NCBI RefSeq assembly: GCF_019649055.1
Contig: NW_026570336.1
Coordinates: 124,001 to 188,000 of the forward strand
Length of the DNA: 64,000 nucleotides
Direction of reading: 5' to 3'
Source: Paramacrobiotus metropolitanus
Lineage: Eukaryota; Tardigrada; Eutardigrada; Parachela; Macrobiotidae
Shown: positions 1 to 11,822 of the stretch, in pieces
Layout of the letters: the number at the start of each line of letters is the position of its first letter
Numbering within the stretch: the stretch's first letter is position 1
The notes under the pieces: model-generated
What the model was told of the DNA's origin: nothing
The model's database searches: none
What the model saw: only the letters and a program-made list of their open reading frames with translations
Position numbers and translations under genes: made by a program

Positions 1-901
1 GTTGGCATGCCTTATTGCACGCAGCGATTAAGGCGCAATTGTGACCTTTGTAAAGCATGCGCGTGTCAACTGTCAGTGTATCCGCGTACAAGTGGCGGAT
101 ATAAAAATAGAATGTTGCATCGCATCGCGCTCCGCACGGCCAACACAAACACCCATCAAACGGGCATCCTGCACTTCTTAACAACGCGCAATGTACACAC
201 GCCGGAGCGTGTTCATCCTGCCTGTGCGGCGGCGGGTGTACCCGCCAGCAACGCCGCCCCTTTTTTGTCAGGCACGTAAGGCCATTGTCAGCGACGCACG
301 CAGCGCATCCGGCGCGCGTGTATACAGTGTTCACACAACACACTCGCTTCCCGTCACGCGAAACATCAGCGCTCTTTTGTGCGCCGGCTGGCAACAATGC
401 CAGGACCGTTTAGAGGGACGCAGCAGCGGCCGCGGGGCGCTGACAGCTTCCTGCCCGGCCTGGGCCACCGCCCGCGGCGTCCAACGGATTGGCCGCAATT
501 ACCCCGTCGTGCAACCGGCAACGTCAGCGCGCCCCTGGGAAGGGAAGAGGCAACGCGCAGGCCCAGCAGCGCCGCATTAACGCCCTTAATTACGCGCTGC
601 ACCGGCCACATTTCGTATATAACGATATAACGATGTTATGTAACCCCGGCTTTTTCCTGAATATTCTGACACCGCGCTGCTCATCGGCCCGCTGCATTTA
701 GTTCGGACGTTATGGCTGTAAGAAAATTCCAAAAAGTTTATAATATGCGTTCAGATGTATCAAAAGTCTCATTATGGGCCGATCGTCTTTAGCTCTGCAC
801 TTTAAATTCACGGGTTACGCGAAACGCCGCACTATTTACGCTCTACATGCATTTTGCAAGGTTGGTGCATGCCAAAATCCGACCTGAACTGCAAACTATC
901 G
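1..901. other. GC-rich then AT-rich stretch without a supported gene
   Basis: The first 650 bases are GC-rich and hold several overlapping short open frames on both strands. Their composition is arbitrary (Arg/Pro/Ala) and no domain, signal peptide or splice pattern is visible, so none is called. From about 650 the composition becomes AT-rich and no feature is seen until the inverted-repeat element at 902. Confidence 0.5.
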
Positions 902-1509
902 ATACTTCGCTTTTACTCGCGTTCCGACCGCTTACAGATTACACCTTCACGTTCCGTCCACCCACCATTTCAGTTTCCCTGCATGGGCCCACATAAAAAT
1001 TTATAATACCATACAGATAATTTTTAACCAGTAAGACCGTTTATTTCAGGACCGAAAGCAACAAGGAACAACAAAAAAATTTATCACAAAACAAAGTTTT
1101 AAAGAATAATTTAGAGATCAACGAATCCATCCAAAAAGTTTGCTATAAAAAACGAGGAATTATCACCGATTTAGTTAATAATCACAAATTCCTTAGTTGG
1201 TTTAATTTACTAGAATTAATCACCGTAAAAATAAAATTTAACCAGCATGTGAAAGACTCGTCACTTAATTTTCGAACTGTTCGGTTTCTTTGACTGGAGG
1301 TGTTTTTTGTCAGCCGATTTCGCTTTCAGTGCGTCCAAAAAACGTACTTACTTTTTAAGTTTTACGTGCTGGGGAAAACAAACTGAACTGTGCAGTTAGC
1401 TGTTAATAACCACGTAGCCGCTCACTGCAGGGGCTACTAATGCAATCGGGTGGACGGAACGTGAAGGTGTAATCTGTAAGCGGTCGGAACGCGAGTAAAA
1501 GCGAAGTAT
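902..1509. mobile_element. Non-autonomous DNA element (MITE-like) with perfect 62-bp inverted ends
   Basis: Positions 902-963 and 1448-1509 are exact reverse complements over 62 bases. The arms start CTTCGCTTTTACTCGC just inside a TA dinucleotide (903-904 and 1507-1508), which fits a Tc1/mariner-type target duplication. The 484-base interior is AT-rich and has no long open frame, so any mobility would need a transposase in trans. Identical arms suggest recent insertion or gene conversion. Assignment to the TA-inserting superfamily is inference from the flanking dinucleotides. Confidence 0.75.
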
Positions 1510-4500
1510 ACATTACAAAATATTATTAACTTTTCCTCTTTGTAATTAACATAAACCTGGGAATGATGTCATTGTGGTAGACGTAGTGTAGACTGTGTAG
1601 TGGCAATCGTTCATAGCGCAAACTTCGTGCTAAATGCGTGCTATCTGTACCTTTACGATAGGTCGATCGTCGCCTGTTAAAAATGAATATAGTATTTCAA
1701 GCGGGAGTGATATAGTATGGGAAAAAAGAGGAAGTTGATTATTTGCGCATCAGAGTGCGCGGCGGGTCACTCGACGCGTGTCATCCGGGATTTCCCCGGG
1801 GAAACCGGGAGGGAAAAAACGCTAAACTATGAGGGCGGGTTAACCAACCCGGCACTACTGTACAACCACCATGTTCATATATAAACACCGTACATGTGTG
1901 GATGGTGATAATTAAGGCCGAGTGTGTTTATCCACGGGATGGAGTAATCCGTCCGGGCACCGACCAGATTAATACCAGCGTCCGCGTCCGCTCTCACGCC
2001 GGGCCATGATTACCCCGGTCCGCGCGGTGTTCAGGCGCCAAGAGCCAGCAATTGGCCGGTTTGCTGGATTAGAGAGGACAAACGGCGCCTGATCATGTTC
2101 CCGTCGCGCGAATCGATGGGACGAAAAAAAGACAGCGCTGGCACTCGTCGAGGCGGATGTAGGGATACATTCATCGGCCTCTCGAAACGGGGAGGACGAG
2201 TGCGCCAACACACTGACAATCATTCGCTACCCGGTACTCGATATATAAGTAGCAAAAGGTCACGGCTGTATATATATGCACATATATATAATATATAAAA
2301 AAACACAAGCCGGGTGGTTAATTTCTTGCGCAAAGGTACAGGTAGCACATATTAAGCGTAGAAAGAAACCACTACACTACAACTATCGCATAATAAATTT
2401 TTTTCTAGTGAATTATTACTATTACCAAATTTAATTGATAAATTCTTCGATTTTACGATAAATTGTTTATAGGATATCAATATTTGACGTGCATCAGCCA
2501 TGTCAAATGCACATAACGCGTCCAGAGTATGGCGTAGCGGGCCGTAGTAATTTTTCTACGCATAGGATATGTATTCCTGTTGTACTCTGTTTGTTGATTT
2601 TATTATTCAATTTTTCCACCGCGGACCGACTGGTCGATTCCCTACTCATTTTACAAGTACAGTCTGACACTGCAGCGTCGGTAATTATGCCGGAAATGTG
2701 CCGGTTGGCAGCGCGGAAGGCGTTAAGGCATTTAATGGAAAATACGTGGCAGCATTTGCATATATACAGCTGACGCGGATTTCCCGGGAATCGGCTGTGG
2801 ACGGGGAGAGAGAGCGAGCGCAGCCGTGGGAGAATTTAATCAGGGCGCTGGATAAGCAGCGACATATATCCGCGCGGTGCCGGCTAAATGGGCAGTGCGC
2901 TGCACGCGTCGATGTCGGAGGCGATCAATTAGTATAATGTTGTGTTTACTGATCTGTTGACTCGCTGCAGCAGCATCAGCGCCAGCCAACGCCATCGATC
3001 CCAGGGATATCCGCGCACGCAATTAAACCTACAGCCATCCGCTGGAAAAAGCGGCGACGGCTGCGGCGTTAGATATATTAGAAACAGTGGCGTTGCGTGC
3101 CTGATTGGCTAATGAGTCTGACACGGATAAGTAGCGCCTGATCGGCCGGGGCCGCGCATCTCCAGGGATATATACAAACACGATAACTAACCACTCTGCA
3201 TTTTTTATCAGGCCTCAACACGGCCGCTGCGTGACACCGGGATACGTGCACAATTACGTTCATTTGTAGCCACTTATGTACACTTATTATGGTTGTAGTA
3301 TAAACAAGAGACTTACGTCAGAAAGTGCCGGGAAAAGGCTGTGGCGCGATCAAGTGGCGCGACGGTATTGTGGCGGGGAAGTGGCAGTCAAGTAGCGTTT
3401 TATATGAGACAGATGTATACACAAACACGTCCAGGTGGCGCGCCGCGGCAAACGAGCAAACAAACGCGGAAGAATCGACGCAATTACAGCGGGCGCTGGC
3501 AGATTATGCCGGCAACACGCTCCTTATATATAAAACCCGGCAATGCACGGCAGATGATAAGCGCAACGCTTTTAATACCCGTAATGCGTCCCGTCCCCGT
3601 CCCGCGCCCGGGATAATGCGGAATGTGTCAGATGCAGCCCGGAAGTGACAAATTAGACCCAACAGTCGGCCGGTCGCGCCTGATTAGCCGGGGGTTCGGC
3701 GGTAATCCCGCTGCCAAATGGCGGGGATCATGCCGGGATCATATCGGCGCATACATGGAGAGATATATGTATCCATATCCCGATTTTTTCATCCCCGGCC
3801 ACATGTAGCCAGCGGAGCAGAACGCCGGGCCTGCCGTTGTGCATGCGCTTCACTGGCTGGCGCTCATCTTTATGCAGATTAGCTCCGGCTCCAACTGAGA
3901 TTCCGCACGAGCCTGGCGTTTTGTATATATAGACAGTCGAATGCCTCGATTTGTACACGATACGCAGCGCTCCGATTTTATGTACGCTACACAGGAAAAT
4001 CGCCAGTACGCGAGAAGTTGTTCAACCCGGCCGGATATCCGCCAGCCAGGCCATCCACCAGCGCGCCAAACATCCTTATCTCATAACTACACGATGAATT
4101 ATTCACTGCACTCGGCAACGCTGGCCTTTTATCCGCTTTAACGTTCCATACACAAAAGCCCCGAATAAATAACAAGTTGCCGGTTGTGCTGTCATAGTGC
4201 TCGACATGTTGTCCTCTATACGCACTACGTAGTGAGCCCGAGTATATTGTAGATACAACGCCACTGCGCGTCCTTTAATCAAATAACGCCGGGTTTGGTG
4301 GGGCCGCAGCGTACAGCACAACTTCCGCTGTGTAGTGCCCGTACGCTGTACGAAAACGAGGAAGAGTGAGCGCTGTACAGTGCTGTTGATAGTGAATAAT
4401 GGCGCACGGAGCGACAGCGCTAACGGATGTTTCCCGGCTCGTTAACTTGTCGCTGCATCCCCGAACAACGCGATTCCCCCGGTTTATTACTGCGCGCAGC

Positions 4501-5962
4501 GTGCGTGGATATAATAAATTATGCAACAGAGTGTGTGCATGTAATTTTAATGCGTGTTTTGCTGCCAACAACCCGCGCTACAAAACACTATAAAGTCTCC
4601 ACATTAATAAGCATTTATTTTCTTATGAAAGACGACTGTTTATTCTTCCTGAACGGACATTTTTTGCGGTTATTAATTTGTCGGCAATCGGTCGGATCGA
4701 TGCCGGCGATCGTTATAAAAGTTTTAACTAGGACGCGCAGCGCTGTTTCGTTGTATATGCTTATGTAGAAAAAGGCATATATGAATATGGAAGAGATAAA
4801 CGTTGGTGTGGAAGGAAACGAGGAAGACACTGACATATCTGTATGTGTAACAACGAGTCGTGGGTATATCATAGGATGTTCTATGGCCCGCGACGGAGTC
4901 TGGGAAAGCGGGAGCGGGATGAGATTGGATATTGTAAATCAATGAGATTGGAGTTAAGCGGGGCCATGTTTACCCGGGCGTCCGCTAAGTAAACTCCACA
5001 AATCAACTGCACGCCACCCGATTCAATTCAATCACTCCATCCTATAATATTATACAGTATCTGCCCCGTGTATGGTACAGTGCGCAGGATCTCCGCCGAA
5101 ATACACGCACAGACGATGATATGTCTTTATTCCAGTCGTGGTTTTTACTACTGACGGACAATATTTTATAAACAAAATTTAATAAGAAAATTCCACGGGT
5201 TACGCGCAAACTCCATTCTACGGTGCACCACGCGAAAGCGGTATACTCTCGACATGCATTTGGCATGGCCGATGCGTGATAAACATAGAAACTATCCAGA
5301 TAAATTATGAAATACCAACGTCTTTTCTTTGTATAATTTTGTTTGCCTTAAATCTTGAGAGGAGTAAATTGGTTATTGTGGCGTACGTAGTACTGTAGTT
5401 GCGATCGCTCATAGCGCTTAATACGTGCTATCTGCACCTTTGCGTTAGAAATTACGGGACACGCTCGTACATGTACATGTTTATAAAATTATACATAGCA
5501 ATTAAGTATTGTTACAGTATGTTTAAAATCTGTACATATAGATACATAATTCCATTGTACGCGGCTGATATGTATTGTACTCGTGTACGCACTCTACCGC
5601 GCAGCAATTATTCCCATGACCTTTCTGCCAATAATAGCGACTACAAGGCCATTTTATGCAACAGCATGGTTGCACGTATACCAGACTGCAAGTTAGATTA
5701 AAATCCTTGTTTATAAATTACATACAGTAATTAAGTATTGTTACAGTATGTTTGAAATCTGTACATATACGTAGATACATAATTCCGTGTACAAGCACCA
5801 GGCTGTAAAAATCAACAGTATTGCGTACATACAACGTATGCTTCGAAAATCTGGCATCCATAGAATAATTATGGTAAAGTAATTATTGAAAACTAGAAAC
5901 ACTAGGAATTTGGTAAGAGCGACGCGAGGCAGGACAATTACGTCTCGTATGGTGGCGATGTG
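1510..5962. other. Gene-poor stretch with diverged dispersed repeats
   Basis: No coding region is supported. Copies of one dispersed repeat (core like TTAAGCGC, GTGCTATCTG, ACCTTT) lie near 1600-1665 and 5395-5450 on the plus strand and near 2325-2400 on the minus strand. A TA-rich run is at 2262-2298. Short open frames here lack signal peptides, domains or splice context. Confidence 0.5.
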
Positions 5963-6544
5963 TTAGGCTTGATCGTCTAGTCCGCGGTTGCGCATGCGAT
6001 TACCGCCCATGGGCATTGGTCGGCCGCGCATGTTCTGATTCATATTGCCGCGGTTGGCGTTGCGGTTGTTGCTGTTGCCGTTGTAATTGTTGCTGTTATT
6101 ATTATAATTACTGCTGCTGTTGTTGTTAGTGTTGTTGCTGTTGGTGTTGTAATTACCGCTGTACGAGTTGCTGTTGTTACTGGTGTTCATATTGTTGCTG
6201 TTGCCGTTGTAGTTGTTGCTGTTGTTATTATTGTATGCGCCGCTGTTGGTGTTCATGTTGTTGCTGTTGCCGTTATAATTGTTCATGTTGTTGTTATTAT
6301 TGTTGTATACGTTGCTGTTTGTGTTCATGTTATTGCTGTTGCTGTTGGTGTTGTACTTGTAGGTGGTGGCGGTGATGCCCGTGCGGGCGGACGTGGTAGT
6401 GGAGCTGGAAGCCTGGCTGGTGCCGGTGAGGCGGCCCGTCGTGGTGGCAGTTCCAACGGTGGTCGTCGTGGCCGCCGCCATCGGGGCGCTGGTAGCGGGG
6501 GCGCCGCCTAATGCCGGTGCTGCAATATCACGCAATTTTACCAA
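5963..6544 (-). CDS. Asn-rich low-complexity protein, probable exon
   Basis: The minus-strand frame is open for about 190 codons. It begins with an Ala/Thr/Ser-rich part and continues with Asn/Tyr/Gly/Ser repeats of the type NYNGNSNNMNTN, ending in an Arg/Met/Gly-rich tail (RGRPMPMGGNRMRNRG). No ATG opens the frame. A plausible splice acceptor (GATATTGCAG) lies near 6520, so this is more likely an internal or terminal exon than a full gene. The repeats are imperfect, which argues against a bare microsatellite, and the opposite strand reads as poly-Val. Such Asn-rich proteins occur as secreted structural, prion-like or RNA-binding tails; nothing here decides which. Confidence 0.4.
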   Translation of the reverse strand: MVKLRDIAAPALGGAPATSAPMAAATTTTVGTATTTGRLTGTSQASSSTTTSARTGITATTYKYNTNSNSNNMNTNSNVYNNNNNNMNNYNGNSNNMNTNSGAYNNNNSNNYNGNSNNMNTSNNSNSYSGNYNTNSNNTNNNSSSNYNNNSNNYNGNSNNRNANRGNMNQNMRGRPMPMGGNRMRNRGLDDQA

Positions 6545-6976
6545 TAATTATTTCTTATTGTACACATACTTTAGGTACAACTAAATACAGATTAAAGTAG
6601 GATATCTGGGTAAAACGATCAACTGGGTAAAACGATCAAGGAAATGCCACGGCTGTCTTGAGCACGTTACCTTTCAATCCAAGAGAAGATAGAGATTTTG
6701 GTTGCTTTGTAATGTTTAAATTTTAACTAGCAACTACTGGCGCTTGCAATCATTGTTATCTTGGTGGCTATTGCCCATTAAAACGATCAACTTACATAGT
6801 CAATTATATTAAGTAAAATCATACGGGAGTAAACTAAAAAACACATAAAAGATAACAAATAAAGAAAAAATAAACAGATAAAGCAAAATTTAAATAAGTA
6901 CATGAAATTAACTTTATCTGGATCTGCTTAATCAACTGATGTACATATGTACAAGTACTAATAATAAAACTGGCAA
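6545..6976. other. AT-rich spacer with a dispersed repeat
   Basis: No gene is seen. Bases about 6695-6785 (AGAGATTTTGGTTGCTTTG onward) recur diverged at about 18015-18115, next to another secreted-protein gene, with the same flanking order of AT-rich and GGCTATTGCCCA-like motifs. Confidence 0.45.
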
Positions 6977-7881
6977 TTATTTAGGGATACTTTCCACGGC
7001 TGTTGATAGCCGGTGGCACTTACTGTAGCAGCACCAGTTGCCGTCGAAGTTGGTGCAGTCATCGGACACGGCGGCCTCCAGCATGGAGCACTGCGTGTCG
7101 AGGGCGCTGGTGGCGGCGCACTGCCCGTTCTTCCCGATGGCCGGCCAGATGTTGGGCGTGCAGGCCACCGTGCTGCTGGCCGCCGTCGCCTGCTTCACCG
7201 CCGCGGGCGCGCTCTTCACACTCTCCACCGCCTTCACCGCCGTCTTGGTGTCCTTGGCGCTGCCGGCTTTGAGGACGGGCGGGAGGGCTTTGTGTCCCGA
7301 CCCGCCGGCCGGTCCCACAGCAAACACCGTATCACCTGCACACCAAACACTGCCGGTATACAGTAGATACACCTCTTCGGCATAATTTAACTTACTGCCA
7401 TAATATTGTCCATCAATAGTAATATTTTATAAATAACATGGTACTGTTTAAGTTTTATTAATATCTTATTTACATTACAAATATAATGGCAACGCCTAAA
7501 TTTGGTTATCACATTATTTATTTTTATGTCACTGTAGCATTTTTATACTGTAACTGTTTAATAGTGTTTTATATTACTGTAACATTTTTATTTTAATGTT
7601 ACTACACTGGTAGTGTATTTTCAGTTCTATCCGCACTAAAAATTGCAATAAACTTTCCTATCCTATTTTCAACACTTTCCAGTTTATAGTTATATATGGT
7701 ATGCGGCCTAAAATCTTGACGCGCATAGAAGTGACCTTTTCCTAGTAATCAGTAGATTCAGTACCTAAAAATTGAATAATAACTACAGACTATATTAGTC
7801 GACGTTGTGGTCAGTTCATGTCTTACATAATAACAAGGTGAAGATGAGAAGAGGAACAACAAATTGCCTTGTTGACGCCAT
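6977..7881 (-). CDS. Small secreted cysteine-rich protein (two exons)
   Basis: I infer two exons, 7881-7827 and 7335-6977, joined by a GTAAGA donor and a GTGTGCAG acceptor in matching phase; this gives 137 residues. Exon 1 encodes a clear signal peptide (MASTRQFVVPLLIFTLLLC). Exon 2 gives a Gly/Ala/Lys-rich linker, then a C-terminal domain of about 60 residues with seven or more cysteines, including NGQC, DTQC, SDDC and GNWCCYSKC. The spacing suggests a disulfide-bonded extracellular domain, but I do not recognise the family. The ATG is chosen because it alone gives a signal peptide that splices in frame. The protein probably acts outside the cell or in cuticle. Confidence 0.65.
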
Positions 7882-9479
7882 GATAGGGCCCGGTCCTGGG
7901 CGTTTCGTGAGATCGAAGGATGGGGATCACGTTAACGGCAGGTCAGCAACTAAACGATCAGTTCCTCGTGTTTTCGGGTAAAGGAGAAATTCTATCTACA
8001 CCCGGTTACAGCTGCTTTGGCTACCGCATCTAATTTTTAACCAAAACGATTTCGTTGACAATGCCGCGAATGGCACATCGGGTGGAGCGGTGGCGATTTT
8101 ACACTGCTTAACGATGCAGCCTTGTAGCTGTGCTAATTTAGAACAATGCACCTGTTGATGCCGGCCGTTCTCCGGCGTACGGCGCAGTTCGAAGGAAACC
8201 GTATCGCTTTAATGATACTTTAAATTAGTCAAGTCGTTCGCAGTCGCACATCAGATGTCAACCGTTAATGGAAATTTTGCTTTTGAACGCAAACACACGC
8301 ATCGATTTAAACTCCTCATATCTGTACGTGCCTGCTTGTACAGGTAATAATAATTATCATATAATTATAGAGTACATGGTCAGCAAACTGCCGGATAATT
8401 AACGCACTGATTAATTAGTGCATTTTATATTTATTGTGTAATTATTTTTGTGTATGAATATTTATGCTTATTTCGCCTGATCACAGTACATGCCAGGTTG
8501 GGTACGGGTATGCAAGATCTCTGTTTCCATCGAAGAGCTGAACGCCGCGGGCGACGATGACACGATAATTACCATAGTCGAAGATGTGCGCGTACTGTAC
8601 GCTCAAAGGACAACACGCGGGGTCGCCGTGATAACACGCCCGCGGGCGGGCATGATAAGCCGGCCGTTCGCCGTGTCAGCGCGTCGTTTGTTGCTCTTCT
8701 TCCATTAATGTCGAGTGTCCAGTCAGGCCTGTGCCAATAGCCGCGGACCGGACAGTGACAGCTGCGGCGCAATGTATGTACGTACTTCGTACGCACCGAT
8801 AATAACCGGTAAAAATAATTTTAAGCGGCTTGCCAGTGAAAAAATCCAGGTGCCGGTTGTGCAGCCATTCTGCAGCTGGCAGTTTCCTACGCTCAGCATC
8901 GGCTCCTAACTTCCGTTAACAATTTTACTAGGATGGTTTGCAGCGTGTCCAGCTTCCAGCAGCAGTGCGCAGTATACCCTTGCTTTCTCTGCTGACTTGG
9001 TGCGGCTTAATTCCAGGTACAATAATTATCTATTTGTACTCGTGTATCTGTATAATACCGGCACTGTATAATGTAAGTGCCGGCATCACTGTTTACTTGC
9101 TGTTCTTCAGCAGAATGGCTCGACATAGTTGCTGGCGTGAAAGAATCGAAAAGAACGAGGCCACGGATGCATTGTCATTGTTGTGTAGTCTGCTGCAGCA
9201 AAGCAGCAGAATCTCGGCAGTCATGCTGCATCTCGCGACTCTCGCACATCGGCAATATCGTCCAATTGCCGAGCACTTATATCACGCGCTGAAAGACCCA
9301 GTGGATCCGATGGAATTCTGTACTATACGATCTCTTGAAAATTTTCCATAAAATTTCCCGAAAACATTCACCTACAGTTTTTCTCTTCTTCTTATTGACC
9401 GAGGAACAAGCGAACGGCGATACGCAGTCACCGTGACTCAGCAAAGTTATATAACAACATTATATAACAATTATACACC
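7882..9479. other. Intergenic stretch, no supported gene
   Basis: Several short open frames exist (for example 8490-8708 and 8938-9351) but they lack domains, signal peptides or splice context. The part at 8340-8470 is AT-rich. The end of the stretch is the upstream region of the gene at 9480. Confidence 0.45.
9446..9474 (+). promoter_or_regulatory. TATA-like motifs upstream of the gene at 9480
   Basis: Two TATATAAC motifs lie at about 9449-9473, within 35 bases of the inferred start codon at 9480 and next to a GTGACTCAG AP-1-like site at about 9433. The TATA copies lie very close to the ATG, so the 5' leader would be very short, or transcription may start elsewhere. This is a sequence-only suggestion. 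Confidence 0.25.
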
Positions 9480-10353
9480 ATGCGGATACAGCGCTGGCCA
9501 AGTTTCTTGCAACCCGCTCCTTCCACAAGTAAGTCACTGAATTTTAATTGCTTTTTCCCAGCACTGCCACACCGTGAGAACCACTAATCTCCACTCCGGT
9601 TTTTCTGCGCCCCGCAGTTGTCCTGATGGTGCACATGCTGTGGAGCGGTCTGCGCAGCGCCGCCAACCCCTACTACCCCAGTTTCTACGACGCCTCCGCC
9701 GGGGACACCCCGGACACCCTCCCCACCCGCTACCGCCTGACGCCCCCGGCCTCCGGCATCCCCGACGTCTCCTCCCTAATCTACCAGCAGACCCCCGGCT
9801 TCGACGACCCCGTCCAGGCCAGCGACCGCCAGCTCGTCCAGGACGACACCCAATCCCCCGCCGGCCGCGCCTACGGCGGTCCGGGACCGTACAACAGCCT
9901 GGAAGGCAACGGCGGCTACGCGTACGGCAACGGCTACGGCACCGGGCCCGGATTGCCGCTGAACAGCGGGAACGCGGCGGTGGGGGGCCGGTTCCCGTTG
10001 GGCAGCGGCCCGGTGCCCCCAGCGTTCGGGCCGGTGGGCGCCCTGGGCCCCAACCCCTACCTCCCGCAACTGGGGCGCATCATGGGCGGGTTCGGGAAGT
10101 TCGCGCGGCCGGCCTTCTTCCCGGGCTATCCCTTCCTGAACCCGTACATCGGGCTGGATTTCGTGGGGCGGACGGACCGGTACCGCGGGAACTACATGAT
10201 CTACAACGGGGACTACGACGGCTACGTGCCCCCCACCACGCCCACGCCGACGACCACCACCCCAACGTGACCACCACGGCGTCGCCCTTCCAGTCAGTGT
10301 ACTATCCCTATCAGCCGCAGAACTTCAACTACGGCAGCATGTACGGTCGCTGA
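9480..10353 (+). CDS. Secreted Gly/Pro/Tyr-rich protein (two exons)
   Basis: Exon 1 (9480-9528) starts at ATG and ends at a GTAAGT donor. Exon 2 begins at 9618 after a CCCCGCAG acceptor, in matching phase. The N-terminus is basic then hydrophobic (IVLMVHMLWSGL), fitting a signal peptide or anchor. The body is rich in Gly, Pro, Tyr and Asn, with GGPGPYN, YGNGYGTGPG and PFLNPYIG segments, and ends in a Thr/Pro run. The first frame stops at 10270, but the frame ending at 10353 continues the same composition (a Tyr/Gln/Asn tail ending GSMYGR), so a one-base shift in the ACC-rich run near 10255 is likely. An extracellular structural role is inferred from composition only. Confidence 0.6.
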
Positions 10354-11234
10354 TTGGTTGTTTTGTCATGAACTCGTTTTATATTAAGCGGCACATTGTA
10401 AAGCGAGAGATATTTTGGCCGAGAAAATTCTCGCACTTCTCGCAATTCTCGCACTTCGAAAATTCTCAGAGGTTGTACGAAATTCAGAAAAAACAAAAAT
10501 AATGTTTCTCCCACTTTCTCTGGCACGCCGCTTCATTTTGTTTATGTTTATTTATTAAATAACAAATTTTCTTCGCTGATTTTGGTATTTTTGTATATTT
10601 TTCTGTTAATAGTTAATAGTCGTAGAAGGTAAGTACGAGTAACTGAACCGGTGTCAGCTGTGCGCCTGCTACGTATACAGTTGTGATCATTTTATTACGG
10701 CAAACGGTTGCTTCGCACAACAGAGAAATCGGTGGCGGTTTGCAGATAGCCAGACCTCCAACAGACGGAGACCACTAGTAGCCACTCAACAACTGCATCA
10801 GTATACCTAACTATACAGTATCTGTCCACTGTCCAGCCCTCTGTTTGTACTACTATGTGTTGCAGTGCAACTCGGTGTTATTCCATTTTCGGAGGATTTT
10901 ACGGAAAGACTGCAACCACAAATTGGTATATGCAGACGGAAATCAAATTCAACAGCTGACAGCTGTTATAAGTAAAAGCACGTAGTAAAAAATCAGAGTA
11001 CGTTAACTCTTGGCACAGTGATAAATTAATCATACAGTCCCTTCTCATGTTAATTGGGACAAACTCTTCCTTTGATCATATTTGTTGAGCGAAGCTCGCC
11101 TTGTACATATTGAGAAATAAAAACTAATAAAATTATTCATGATATACTGTAAGTTGTGTAAAAACTATGTTGTAATTGCCTTTCGGATAAGTAAGAGCAC
11201 AGGGGGATGCGCACCCCGGCACAATTATATCCCA
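10354..11234. other. Intergenic stretch with one dispersed repeat
   Basis: No gene is supported. Positions about 11038-11130 recur in inverted orientation at about 20205-20290 (shared GCGAAGCTCGCCTTGTAC). A (CTCGCA)-like imperfect run lies at 10428-10460. An ATTAAA at about 10554 could be the polyadenylation signal of the preceding gene. Confidence 0.45.
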
Positions 11235-11822
11235 TTAATCGACGTCTGGGAGGAAGCCAGCGCTTTTTGTCCCTTTCCGGCTTCGGCGGCGCGTGGTGGT
11301 CGGGACGGGAATGGTGGTGGACAGGGGCGTGATCGTTGGAGTGCCGGTAGTCGGTGTCGGTGCGGTCGGGATCGTCGCCGCTGTCGTTATTGCTGTTGTC
11401 GTTGTGGGCGTTGCCGTGGTCGGTGTTGTTGGTGTTGCTGGGGTGGCTGCCGGCGTGTGGGTGCTGGTCGGCAGTGTGGAGTCGTTTGTCCTCGGCGTCG
11501 GTGTTGATATTTGTGACGTGGCGGTGTTGGTGTGGTGGCTATCCGTAGAACTATTGGTGGGGCGTGTTGTCGACGCGCTTATCGTTGACGATATCGGGAC
11601 GGGCGTGGTCGCCGGCGTGGTTAGCGCGGTGGCCGGTGGCAGCGCCCGCGGAGCTACTGTCGACGGTGGGGTGATGACGGTGGATGGGGCGGCGGCGGTG
11701 TCGGGGATGCTAGAGACGGCAGGTGACCCACGCATCGTCTTCGGGTTGATATCTGTACATGCGGCATTTGATAGGATAGTCGCCAAGTACATTGCGAATG
11801 TCAATATTGACAGGATTACCAT
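11235..11822 (-). CDS. Mucin-like secreted Thr/Pro/Ser-rich protein
   Basis: This single minus-strand frame encodes 195 residues. The ATG at 11822 opens a signal peptide (MVILSILTFAMYLATILSNA) followed by Cys-Thr-Asp. The rest is dominated by Thr, Pro, Ser and Ala in PTTPTTATPTTTTA-like runs, giving dense potential O-glycosylation, with a few N-T/S sites (for example NSSTD, NDSTL). A basic RRRSRKG patch lies close to the C-terminus, and no membrane anchor follows. The composition fits a secreted mucin or a coat/cuticle protein. The opposite strand is also open (Val/Gly-rich) as a by-product of the ACC repeats and has no signal of its own. Confidence 0.65.
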   Translation of the reverse strand: MVILSILTFAMYLATILSNAACTDINPKTMRGSPAVSSIPDTAAAPSTVITPPSTVAPRALPPATALTTPATTPVPISSTISASTTRPTNSSTDSHHTNTATSQISTPTPRTNDSTLPTSTHTPAATPATPTTPTTATPTTTTAITTAATIPTAPTPTTGTPTITPLSTTIPVPTTTRRRSRKGTKSAGFLPDVD

